Assembly: GCF_002694385.1 (NCBI RefSeq)
Contig: NZ_NZMB01000010.1
Span: 141,694-180,219 of the forward strand
Direction of reading: 5' to 3'
DNA from: Sneathiella sp.
Lineage (GTDB): Bacteria > Pseudomonadota > Alphaproteobacteria > Sneathiellales > Sneathiellaceae
Length of the DNA stretch: 38,526 bases
Below the pieces are notes generated by a model, which was not told where the DNA came from, did not search any database, and saw only the letters and a program-made list of their open reading frames with translations. The position numbers and the translations under genes were made by a program. Shown here in pieces: positions 9,207 to 17,371 of the stretch (position 1 is its first letter; every line of letters starts with the position of its first letter).

Positions 9207-9596
9207 TCAGCGTTGCTTCGCCAGCATTGCCGCCATTTTCTGATGCACAAGGTTGATCGCCTTTAATGGCCGTATCATGACCTTGAAATCAATAATACGA
9301 CCATCCTCCCCCCAACGGATAATATCAACACCATTGATGAGAATGCCGTCAAGAGTTGTCGTAAATTCAAGCATCGCCTCCCGCGCGCCCGCAATTTCCC
9401 GGACATAGGTAAACTCATCGCCGTTCAGAACCTTGAAGGCCGACATCAGATATTTATGGGTGACCTCCCGCCCCTGCTGCGGTGTGTGCACAACGGGGCT
9501 GTGAAAAACCGCCTCTTCATGCAGCAGGGCATGAAGTTTTTCCGCATTCTTTGTCTCCACACAGTCATGCCAGGCTGCGAGCGTATCCTTGATCAT
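9207..9596 (-). CDS. NTF2-like (SnoaL-type) protein
   Basis: A small protein of 129 residues with the compact alpha+beta barrel pattern of NTF2/SnoaL proteins: an N-terminal helix (DTLAAWHDCVETKNAEKLHALL), the segment EEAVFHSPVV, and a C-terminal sheet with GVDIIRWGEDGRIIDFKVMIRP. Such proteins may be small isomerases or hydrolases, or may only bind ligands, and the reaction is not deducible. A strong ribosome site (GAGGGGGA) precedes the ATG. It is divergent from an MFS permease and upstream of the SLC13-type permease. A second NTF2-like gene occurs next to another MFS permease at 31111-31620. Confidence 0.75.
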   Translation of the reverse strand: MIKDTLAAWHDCVETKNAEKLHALLHEEAVFHSPVVHTPQQGREVTHKYLMSAFKVLNGDEFTYVREIAGAREAMLEFTTTLDGILINGVDIIRWGEDGRIIDFKVMIRPLKAINLVHQKMAAMLAKQR

Positions 9597-9613
9597 GCTT
9601 CCCCCTCTGTTTT

Positions 9614-9634
9614 AGAGGTGAATCTTAAACCTCT
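9614..9634. promoter_or_regulatory. Small inverted repeat in the NTF2/MFS divergent region
   Basis: AGAGGT and ACCTCT form a perfect 6-base dyad with a 9-base spacer, 18 bases upstream of the NTF2-like start. It could be an operator shared by the divergent genes. It is short enough to arise by chance. Confidence 0.2.
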
Positions 9635-9693
9635 CGCGTCCGAATTCAAACCGCGATTGTCGTCTTTACATCATTCTCCTTTATTCAATAAAT

Positions 9694-9723
9694 TTGATAC
9701 GGAACACGGCATAGCTGTGATAA
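9694..9723 (+). promoter_or_regulatory. Possible promoter for the MFS gene
   Basis: TTGATA (9694-9699) and TGATAA (9718-9723) are separated by 18 bases. Both elements are imperfect. The position, about 55 bases ahead of the proposed TTG start at 9780, is sensible. Confidence 0.3.
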
Positions 9724-9779
9724 GGTTGTTGAAAAGCAAACAATTCAATGCTCATCGCTCAGCGGGAAAGGGCGGTTTC

Positions 9780-11027
9780 TTGTCTTCGGTTCATTCTCCG
9801 GGTGGTGCGGATACGGCTTACCTTGACAGCGGCTATTCATGGACCCGGCTTGCCATTTCCATGCTCATCGCCGTTGTCGGCAGCGCGGGCATGTGGGCGG
9901 TGGTTGTGGTGCTGCCGTCCGTCGAGGCGGATTTCGCCATTGCCCGCTCCGAGGCCTCCATTCCCTATACGGCGACCATGATCGGCTTTGCGCTCGGCAA
10001 TTTCGTCTATGGGCGATTGATCGACCGTTACGGCATTGTGTATCCCCTGATTTCCGCCGCCATCCTGCAAGCCGCCGGATTTGCCCTTGGCTCCATGACG
10101 ACAAATGTATGGATGTTCGCGCTGATGCAGGGCGGCCTGATCGGCCTTGGCTCGGCCATTACCTTTGGCCCGCTGATCGCCGACATCTCCCACTGGTTTT
10201 CCCGCAACCGCGGCATTGCGGTCGCGGCAACGGCGAGCGGGAATTATCTCGCCGGTTCCATCTGGCCGCTCATCCTCAAGGAAATTATCGCCGCCGGTGG
10301 CTGGCGGGACGCCTATATGCTGGTCGCCATCGTCTCCATCACCGCGATGATACCGCTTGCCTTTCTGCTGCGACGGCGCCTGCCGGTCCAGGTTCCGGAT
10401 GTGACACCCACTGACGCGGGCATTTCCATCACGCGCCAGAAAGTCGATATCTCTCCCCGTCTGCTGCAACTCCTGCTGTGCATCGCCGGGATAAGCTGCT
10501 GCGTCGCCATGTCCATGCCGCAGGTTCATATCGTCGCCTATTGCGCCGACCTCGGCTTCGGCGTTGTCGCCGGGGCGGAAATGCTTTCCGTCATGCTGGC
10601 CGGGGGAATTGTCAGCCGCCTGCTGTCCGGCTTTCTGGCCGACCGCATTGGCGGCGTCCGCACTGTGCTGCTCGGCTCCTTCCTGCAATGCCTGGCGCTA
10701 TTCCTGTATATTCCGTTCAACGGGCTGGCCTCCCTTTACATGGTGTCGCTGATCTTCGGCCTGTCCCAGGGCGGCATTGTGCCGAGTTACGCCATCATTG
10801 TCCGGGAGTATCTGCCCGCGCGGGAGGCGGGAGAGCGCGTTGGCCTTGTCATCATGATGACCGTTATCGGCATGGCGCTTGGCGGCTGGCTGTCGGGGCT
10901 TATCTACGACCTGACCGGCTCCTATCAGGCCGCCTTCGTCAATGGCATTGCCTGGAACATGCTGAATATCGGGATTATGGCCCTGCTGCTGTGGCGCAGC
11001 CGGGAGAGAGATCCCGCCCCCGCATAA
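9780..11027 (+). CDS. MFS transporter
   Basis: A major facilitator permease of about 415 residues with twelve predicted membrane segments. The first begins at RLAISMLIAVVGSAGMW, and a motif-A-like loop, GRLIDRYG, follows the second segment; the second half repeats the pattern with ADRIGG. The overall pattern resembles monocarboxylate/OFA-like carriers, but the substrate is unknown. The frame stays open back to an ATG at 9456, which would overlap the divergent NTF2-like gene by about 140 bases and add an unlikely soluble N-terminus. No ATG precedes the first membrane helix, so TTG at 9780 with GGGAAAGGG upstream is the best start. A TTG start implies modest translation. Confidence 0.82.
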   Translation: MSSVHSPGGADTAYLDSGYSWTRLAISMLIAVVGSAGMWAVVVVLPSVEADFAIARSEASIPYTATMIGFALGNFVYGRLIDRYGIVYPLISAAILQAAGFALGSMTTNVWMFALMQGGLIGLGSAITFGPLIADISHWFSRNRGIAVAATASGNYLAGSIWPLILKEIIAAGGWRDAYMLVAIVSITAMIPLAFLLRRRLPVQVPDVTPTDAGISITRQKVDISPRLLQLLLCIAGISCCVAMSMPQVHIVAYCADLGFGVVAGAEMLSVMLAGGIVSRLLSGFLADRIGGVRTVLLGSFLQCLALFLYIPFNGLASLYMVSLIFGLSQGGIVPSYAIIVREYLPAREAGERVGLVIMMTVIGMALGGWLSGLIYDLTGSYQAAFVNGIAWNMLNIGIMALLLWRSRERDPAPA

Positions 11028-11108
11028 TCTATCCTGACCTCTGATGTGACGGCGTTTCCCGTTGCCCGATAATGTTGTTTCATCAGCCTTTCGAATCGCG
11101 CTATCGTT

Positions 11109-11137
11109 TTGACAGCGGCGGCGGGAACGTTTATTCT
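11109..11137 (+). promoter_or_regulatory. Sigma-70-like promoter of the first RND efflux operon
   Basis: A perfect TTGACA (11109-11114) is followed after exactly 17 bases by TATTCT (11132-11137, four of six matches). The expected transcript start near 11144 gives a leader of about 35 bases before the GTG at 11179. It serves the three genes ending at 17309. No operator-like dyad was seen over it. Confidence 0.6.
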
Positions 11138-11178
11138 CCGCTTGTCATTATCAGGCTTGTTCAAGGGGGACTGTCGGG

Positions 11179-12513
11179 GTGGAATTGCGTCCGGTCATCG
11201 CTGCCGTTCTTCTCTCGCTCGCATTATCGCCGGGCCCTGCCTTTGCGGATGAAGTGCCGCTTCTCACCCTCGAAGATGCCATCCACATGGCGAAGGCGCA
11301 GAATTACCAGCTTAAAAACGCCGGGCTACAGATTGATGTGGTGGACGCCCAGAAAAAGGCGGTCGCCGCGAAACGCTATCCGCAGCTAAGCGCGCAGGTT
11401 CACGGGTTGCGCAATTTTGAAGATAATGAATATACCTTCGAGGAAGGATCCCTCGGCACTGTCGCAGGCAGCCCGGTTCCCTCCAGCAATGTGGCCATCG
11501 GCACCAGCTCCGGCTTCACGACCCATTATTCCCTGACGGCGACACAGCCGCTTGTCGGGCTGTATGAGATCAATCTCAATGTGGACAAGCTGGAAACCGA
11601 AAAGGAAATCGCCCGCCAGCAATCCCGGCAGGCGGAACAGTCCATCGCCCTGCAGGTGAAACAGCTCTATTATCATATCCTCAGCAGCGAAAGCACGATT
11701 GCCGCCGCCACGGCCTCTGTCCGCTTCAATGAAGAGCTGGTGAAAATCCTGGGCGATAATGTGGCGGCAAAAACTGAACTGGAATATCAGCTTCTGAATG
11801 GAGAGGCGCAGCTCGCCGCGGCGCGGCATCAACTTTTCGCCGATGAAAATGACATGCTGACCAGCAAGCAGCAGCTCAACGCCCTTCTCGGCCGTAATAT
11901 CGCGACGGCCTTCCGGGTCACGCCGCAGGGCGCCGAGCCAGAAGCGACTTATGATACCGCCGTGGCCGCGGATCAGGCTCTCGCCAACCGCCCGGAAACG
12001 CAAGAGGCGCGGCTGCAGGTAAAGGCGGCCGAAACGGACCTTGAGATCAACAAGAGCGGATATCTTCCGGAAGTGAATCTCGTGGCCAGCTATGGCCGAT
12101 CTGAAAAGACCCGGCTTCTCCCCGATGAAAGCCTGTATGTCGGCGTTCTCGCCAAGTGGGATTTCTTTACCTGGGGCGCCAATGAAAACAAAGTGTCGGG
12201 GGCCCGCCTTGCCCTGCTACAGGCGCAGAACGCCCTGCGCGACAATGAAGACCAGATCCGCGCCGAAGTCAGCCAGAATATTCGCAATCTTGAAGTGGCG
12301 CGCGCCCTTGTCCCCGTGACGGAACTGGCCAAAAAGGCCGCGGAAGAGGCGCTGCGGGTGAGTTTCAATCAATATAAGGAAAAAGCCATTCTGCTGAGTG
12401 ATCTGCTGAACGCCCAGTCGGAACTGGAAGACGCCAACGACAATTATCATCAGGCATTGCTCGGCGTCTGGAATGCCAGCGCCGCGCTGGAACAGGCCTT
12501 GGGAGCGGAATGA
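11179..12513 (+). CDS. TolC-family outer-membrane efflux channel
   Basis: This protein of 444 residues is the outer-membrane exit duct of a tripartite pump. It has a signal peptide cleaved near AFA|D (residues 21-24) and two OEP repeats. The first begins LTLEDAIHMAKAQNYQLKN, and the second half contains the long coiled helices (LLQAQNALRDNEDQIRAEV, FNQYKEKAILLSDLLNAQ). The GTG start at 11179 has AAGGGGGA 8 bases upstream. The gene comes first in its operon and overlaps the adaptor gene by 4 bases, so translation is probably coupled. Most RND operons place the channel gene last; a channel-first order also exists in some systems such as cusCFBA. Confidence 0.9.
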   Translation: MELRPVIAAVLLSLALSPGPAFADEVPLLTLEDAIHMAKAQNYQLKNAGLQIDVVDAQKKAVAAKRYPQLSAQVHGLRNFEDNEYTFEEGSLGTVAGSPVPSSNVAIGTSSGFTTHYSLTATQPLVGLYEINLNVDKLETEKEIARQQSRQAEQSIALQVKQLYYHILSSESTIAAATASVRFNEELVKILGDNVAAKTELEYQLLNGEAQLAAARHQLFADENDMLTSKQQLNALLGRNIATAFRVTPQGAEPEATYDTAVAADQALANRPETQEARLQVKAAETDLEINKSGYLPEVNLVASYGRSEKTRLLPDESLYVGVLAKWDFFTWGANENKVSGARLALLQAQNALRDNEDQIRAEVSQNIRNLEVARALVPVTELAKKAAEEALRVSFNQYKEKAILLSDLLNAQSELEDANDNYHQALLGVWNASAALEQALGAE

Positions 12514-13643
12514 TCATGAACCGGTTTGCCCTCACCGCATGCGCCCTGATCGCCCTTGGCGCCCTTGCAGCCTGTGATTCCGAAACCGACCAGCCAGCAG
12601 CGCCCCTGCAACCGGTGCGAGCGGAACTGCCGACGCATGATTCCGGTATCGGCAATATCCACTATTCCGCCAATATCGAGGCAAATACGCAGATCAATGC
12701 AACCTTCAAGGTGACGGGCTATGTCACCTCCCTGTTGCAGGTCAAGGACAGCGGCAGCACGGATCGCGCTGTTCAGGCCGGGGATCCTGTTGCCAAGGGC
12801 GCCGTTCTGGCGACGGTCGATTCCAAGGATATCCGCGACAGCCTTACCCAGGCCAACAGCCAGGTCGCCGCGGCCGGGGCCAACCTCAACAAGGGCAAGC
12901 AGGATTTTGACCGGGCGACATCACTGTTCAATTCCGGCAGCATGACCGCGCCCAATTATGACGCGGCGAAACAGGAATATGAAAACGCCGTGGCGCAGAT
13001 GGAAAATGCCCGCGCCGCCCAGAAAATCGCCCAGAATAATATTGCCGACTTCAATCTGACATCGCCGCTTGACGGGGTGGTGCTTCAGCGCAACGTCGAT
13101 GTGGGAACACTGGCGTCGCCGCAGGTGGTGGCCTTTGTGATTGCCGATACCGCCACGGTGAAAGCTGTCTTCGGTGTGCCGGACAGCGCAGTGCAATCCC
13201 TCAAACTCGGGGATGAGATCCGCCTGACCACGCAGTCCCTGCCGGACCGCCAGCTGACCGGGCGGATTTCCGAAATTGCCCCCTCCGCAGATACCAGCAG
13301 CCGCGTTTTTAACGTCAAGGTCACGCTTGATAACAGCGACAGCCTGCTCAAGGTCGGCATGATTGCCGCCCTCAACCTGCCGAAAGGCGCGCCGACGGCA
13401 ACGCTGCCGCCGCTGATCCCGCTGTCCGCCGTTGTTCGCGCCGCCACAGACCCCAAGGGCTATGCCGTGTTCATTCTCAACGATGGCGGCGACACGACGA
13501 CCGTCCGGCTGACGGATGTCCGTCTCGGTGATGTGCATGGCAACCGGATTGCCGTTCTCGGCGGGCTGGATGAAAAGGCGCGGGTTGTTGTCAATGGCGC
13601 CTCCTTCCTCCGGGATGGGCAGCAGGTCGCGGTCATTCCGTGA
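12510..13643 (+). CDS. RND efflux periplasmic adaptor lipoprotein (membrane fusion protein)
   Basis: A protein of 377 residues linking the inner-membrane permease to the outer channel. It has a lipoprotein signal with lipobox LAAC (Cys22). The residue after the cysteine is Asp, the classic inner-membrane retention signal, as expected for an adaptor. The lipoyl/barrel-sandwich halves flank a coiled hairpin (residues about 105-165), followed by FNLTSPLDGVVLQRNVDVGT and the beta-barrel. The start overlaps the channel gene as ATGA; a second ATG two codons later is an equal alternative. The permease gene begins 33 bases downstream behind GGGGAGG. Confidence 0.92.
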   Translation: MIMNRFALTACALIALGALAACDSETDQPAAPLQPVRAELPTHDSGIGNIHYSANIEANTQINATFKVTGYVTSLLQVKDSGSTDRAVQAGDPVAKGAVLATVDSKDIRDSLTQANSQVAAAGANLNKGKQDFDRATSLFNSGSMTAPNYDAAKQEYENAVAQMENARAAQKIAQNNIADFNLTSPLDGVVLQRNVDVGTLASPQVVAFVIADTATVKAVFGVPDSAVQSLKLGDEIRLTTQSLPDRQLTGRISEIAPSADTSSRVFNVKVTLDNSDSLLKVGMIAALNLPKGAPTATLPPLIPLSAVVRAATDPKGYAVFILNDGGDTTTVRLTDVRLGDVHGNRIAVLGGLDEKARVVVNGASFLRDGQQVAVIP

Positions 13644-13676
13644 TGAGTTCGTGTTAATCTGACGGGGAGGCCGCCG

Positions 13677-16600
13677 GTGAAGGATATTACGGAAACCCGC
13701 AATACTGCACGCTATTTTACCGAAAACAGGAATATCGCCTGGGTCTTGCTGCTGGCGGTGCTGATGTGGGGCGCCTATGGCTATCTAGCCATGCCCAAAG
13801 CCAAGGATCCCGCCATTCAGGTGCGCGTCGCTTCCGTTATCACAAGCTGGCCCGGCGCCGAGGCAACAAAGATCGAACAGCTTGTTACCCGCCCGATCGA
13901 GCGCCAGATCGCCCTCAGCTCCGCGCTGCATCCCGTCACGCCAACGAAATTCGCTGTCAAATCGATGACATTGCCCAGCCTGTCCATTGTGCAGATACAG
14001 CTTGACGAAGACCTGAAAGACACCAAATCCGCCTTCAATGAGATAAACCTCAACCTTCAGTCCCTCAGCCTGCCTGCGGGGGCGGGCCCGATCCAGTTCA
14101 ATGACGGTTTCGGCGATACGGCGGCGATCCTGATGACCATCGCAAGCCCGACGGAAAGCCCGATTGAAATCTCCCTTCGCGCCCGCGATATCGCGCGGGA
14201 GATCACCGCCGCCCGGCAAAGCGCGACGGGCACGGACAGCAACAGACGTTCGCTTATTGTCGTGATGCCCCGTGATATCTCCCTTGCCACCCCGGCCCGG
14301 CATATGGAGATGTTCAAGGATTTCCTGCGGGCAAGCGGCGCCATCGCCGATCCCGTCACGGTGAGCGGCGCAGGCTTTATCGGCCTTGATTTCACCTCCG
14401 GCCTTGCGGATACGGAGATATTGCAGGAGCTGGATCAGTTTCTTGAAACGAAACTCGCGCAGGCAAGTTTTCATGAAGACGCCTGGCCCGCCATCATGAT
14501 TGATGATCCGGCTACGACGGAAGCCCGGTTGCTGGCCTCTCCCGGTGGCAAATACAGCTATCGGGAGCTCGATAATTTCAGCGACCTGATCATCCGCCAC
14601 TTGCAAACCATTCCGCTGGTGACGGTGATCAACACCTCCGGTACGGTGGATGAGCGGATCTATCTTGAATATTCGCAGGATCTGCTTGCTTCCTACGGCC
14701 TGACGCCCGGCGATGTCAGCAACGCCATTGCCGCCCGTAACAGCGATATTTCCGGCGGCGAGTTTCATGCCGGTGGATCAAATGTTCTGGTGCAGCCCGT
14801 TGGCAAATATAAAAGCCCCGAAGAAATCGGCGATACCGCTTTCACCAAATCGTCGACCGGCGCGCCCGTTTATCTCCGCGATATCGGCGCGGTCGTACCG
14901 GGCTATGTCTCCCCGCCGAATTTCCTGAATTTCTACAACTGGCGGGATGAAAACGGCAATTGGCAGCGCGGCAAGGCCATCTCGCTGGCCATCCAGATGC
15001 GCGAGGGCGGACAGATCGGCAAATTCGGCGAGGCCGTCGATGCGGTCTTGCAGGAAATCCGTCCGCATCTGCCCGATGATCTGGTGATCGAGCGGGTATC
15101 GGACCAGCCCTCCCAGGTTGCGGAGAATATCGACCTGTTCATGACCGCCCTGATCGAGGCGATCGTGCTTGTCGTCGCCATTTCCTTCCTCGGATTCTGG
15201 GAGTGGCGGTCGGCCATTCTGATGATGGTTTCCATTCCGATTACATTGGCCATGACCTTCGGCATTATCGACACCCTCGGGATCGAGCTGCAACAGGTTT
15301 CCATCGCGACATTGATCATTGCCCTCGGCCTGCTGGTTGATGATCCGGTTGTCGCCGGCGACGCCATCAAGCGGGGCCTTGCCGAAGGCCAGCCGCGCAC
15401 GCTGGCCTCCTGGCTGGGCCCGACGAAGCTGGCCCATGCCATCATGTTTGCGACGATTACCAATGTGGTCGCCTATCTGCCGTTCCTGATGCTGAGCGGG
15501 AATACCGGCGAATTTCTCTACAGCCTGCCCATTGTCATGACAACGGCGTTGGTCTGTTCGCGGATTGTGTCGATGACCTTCCTGCCATTGCTGGGCTATT
15601 ACCTGCTGCGTCCGCGCAACCGGGCGGAACCCACCATCGAGGAACGGCGCCAGCGCGGCTTCAGCGGCCTTTATTTCAGGGTGGGCAGCTTTCTGATCAA
15701 TCACCGGAAAAAAGCCCTGCTGGCGTCCTTGCTGTTCATCGCGCTGGCCATTCCGCTCGGCAAGACGCTGAAGTCTTCCTTCTTCCCCGATGATGTCCAG
15801 TACATCTTCTATGCGGATGTCGCATTGCGCAACAATGCCACAATCTATGAAACCCGGAAGGTGACCGAACAGGCCGTCGCCATCATCCAAAAGGTCGCGC
15901 AGGATTTCGGTGCCAGCCTTGATGCGGAGAGCAAGGGCGATCCGCTTGAGTCTATTGCCAGCTTTATTGGCGGGGGCGCGCCGCGTTTCTGGTTTTCCGT
16001 CACGCCCCAGCTGCATCAGCGCAACTATGCGCAGCTCGTCATGCAGGTCAATGACAAGGAACTGACCGGCGAGATTATTCCGCATATCCAGAAAGCGTTG
16101 AGCGCAGGCATACCCGAAGCCATCATTGATGTGCGCCAGCTCCAGACCAACCCGGTCCCCTACCCGATTGAAATACGTCTGTCGGCAAGATCCGCCGTGC
16201 AGTCGGAGGGGCCGGAATCGGAAGCGGAAATTGCGACCCTGCGTCGTCTTTCGGCTGAGCTTGTCACACTTCTCGCCAATGCCCCGACTGCCGCCCGGGC
16301 GCGGGATGACTGGGGCGGGGAGTCCCTGCAACTGCGAATCGACATTGACCCTGACAGGGCCTTTCTCGCGGGTGTCAGTAATGAGAATATTGCCGCCTCA
16401 TCTTCCGCCGGGCTCAACGGCAACCAGGTCACGACTCTGCAGCGCGGCGACAAGAATATTCCCGTCGTCACCATTCTGACGCCATCGGAGCGGGCGCAGC
16501 TTTCCGATCTCGAAAATCTCTATGTTTTTCCATCCGTCGGCACGACCAAGGTGCCGCTTGGCCAGATTGCAACGGTGGAGTATCAGCTGCATACCGAACG

Positions 16601-17309
16601 CCTGCTTCGCGAGGAGCATTTCAGGACCGTCAATGTCCGCGCCTTCCCGCTTGACGGCGTTCTTCCTTCCGAAGTGATGGCGGAGATCAGGAGCGACCTT
16701 GAGGCCTTTGAAAAACGCCTGCCGCCCGGATTTTCCATGGCCATCACCGGCGAGGAAGCCAATGCGAAGAATGGATTCCAGCAGCTCATCATGGTGCTCG
16801 GCGTGTCGGTTGCGCTGATCTTCATCGCGCTTGTCTTCCAATTCAAAAGCACCGTGAAACCCTTCATTGTCCTTGCCGCCGTTCCCTATGGCGTGATCGG
16901 CGCGCTGATCGCGCTCGCCCTCACCGACAGTCCGTTCGGTTTCATGGCATTTCTCGGCATTGTCGCCCTGATCGGCGTGATCGTCAGCCATATCATCGTA
17001 CTGTTCGATTTTATCGAGGAAATGCACAAAAAAGGCGAGCCCTTGCGGGAGGCGCTTCTGGATGCGGGAATTGTCCGTCTGCGCCCGGTTCTGATTACCG
17101 TCGGGGCGACCGTTTTCGGGCTTATCCCGCTTGCCGTGCATGGCGGGCCGCTCTGGCAGCCGCTCTGCTATGCGCAAATCGGCGGACTGACCATCGCCAC
17201 CTTTACAACCTTGCTGCTGGTGCCCGTCATCTATTCCATATTCGTCCTGGATCTGAAGGCCGTGAAGTGGGAGGACAGGGAATCTTACCGAGTGCAAGCG
17301 AATGCGTGA
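13677..17309 (+). CDS. RND efflux permease with an enlarged periplasmic domain
   Basis: A proton-driven inner-membrane pump subunit of the AcrB-like superfamily, 1210 residues against about 1030-1050 usually. The GTG start has a good ribosome site. The first membrane helix is at about 20-38. The second begins near residue 487, whereas in AcrB and in the other permease of this window it is near 340. The extra length (about 130-145 residues) falls around residues 157-288 in the first periplasmic loop and includes MPRDISLATPARHMEMFKDF. The transmembrane Asp pair is kept (LGLLVDDPVVAGDA, Asp555-Asp556). At the site of the essential AcrB Lys940 the sequence reads GVIVSHIIVLFDF, with Ser1104 replacing lysine. 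The downstream RLRPVLIT motif is intact. Substrate unknown. Confidence 0.92.
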   Translation: MKDITETRNTARYFTENRNIAWVLLLAVLMWGAYGYLAMPKAKDPAIQVRVASVITSWPGAEATKIEQLVTRPIERQIALSSALHPVTPTKFAVKSMTLPSLSIVQIQLDEDLKDTKSAFNEINLNLQSLSLPAGAGPIQFNDGFGDTAAILMTIASPTESPIEISLRARDIAREITAARQSATGTDSNRRSLIVVMPRDISLATPARHMEMFKDFLRASGAIADPVTVSGAGFIGLDFTSGLADTEILQELDQFLETKLAQASFHEDAWPAIMIDDPATTEARLLASPGGKYSYRELDNFSDLIIRHLQTIPLVTVINTSGTVDERIYLEYSQDLLASYGLTPGDVSNAIAARNSDISGGEFHAGGSNVLVQPVGKYKSPEEIGDTAFTKSSTGAPVYLRDIGAVVPGYVSPPNFLNFYNWRDENGNWQRGKAISLAIQMREGGQIGKFGEAVDAVLQEIRPHLPDDLVIERVSDQPSQVAENIDLFMTALIEAIVLVVAISFLGFWEWRSAILMMVSIPITLAMTFGIIDTLGIELQQVSIATLIIALGLLVDDPVVAGDAIKRGLAEGQPRTLASWLGPTKLAHAIMFATITNVVAYLPFLMLSGNTGEFLYSLPIVMTTALVCSRIVSMTFLPLLGYYLLRPRNRAEPTIEERRQRGFSGLYFRVGSFLINHRKKALLASLLFIALAIPLGKTLKSSFFPDDVQYIFYADVALRNNATIYETRKVTEQAVAIIQKVAQDFGASLDAESKGDPLESIASFIGGGAPRFWFSVTPQLHQRNYAQLVMQVNDKELTGEIIPHIQKALSAGIPEAIIDVRQLQTNPVPYPIEIRLSARSAVQSEGPESEAEIATLRRLSAELVTLLANAPTAARARDDWGGESLQLRIDIDPDRAFLAGVSNENIAASSSAGLNGNQVTTLQRGDKNIPVVTILTPSERAQLSDLENLYVFPSVGTTKVPLGQIATVEYQLHTERLLREEHFRTVNVRAFPLDGVLPSEVMAEIRSDLEAFEKRLPPGFSMAITGEEANAKNGFQQLIMVLGVSVALIFIALVFQFKSTVKPFIVLAAVPYGVIGALIALALTDSPFGFMAFLGIVALIGVIVSHIIVLFDFIEEMHKKGEPLREALLDAGIVRLRPVLITVGATVFGLIPLAVHGGPLWQPLCYAQIGGLTIATFTTLLLVPVIYSIFVLDLKAVKWEDRESYRVQANA

Positions 17310-17335
17310 CAAATACGGTGCGGTATCAGTATAGT
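17306..17335 (+). promoter_or_regulatory. Likely promoter of the TRAP binding-protein gene
   Basis: GTGACA (17306-17311) and TATAGT (17330-17335, five of six matches) are 18 bases apart. The -35 overlaps the stop codon of the RND permease, so the next gene can be expressed independently of the pump operon. Confidence 0.45.
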
Positions 17336-17371
17336 CTGCGGCGATATCTTCATCGGCTCCGGCCGTAAGGA

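Noticed and set aside
9456-9779. N-terminal extension of the MFS gene back to an ATG at 9456
   Set aside because: It would overlap the NTF2-like gene by about 140 bases and add a soluble, non-conserved-looking N-terminus without a suitable ribosome site.
14778-16331. Long minus-strand open frame inside the first RND permease gene
   Set aside because: It is an antisense frame of a clearly recognised gene, with low-complexity Arg/Gly/Gln composition and no ribosome site.
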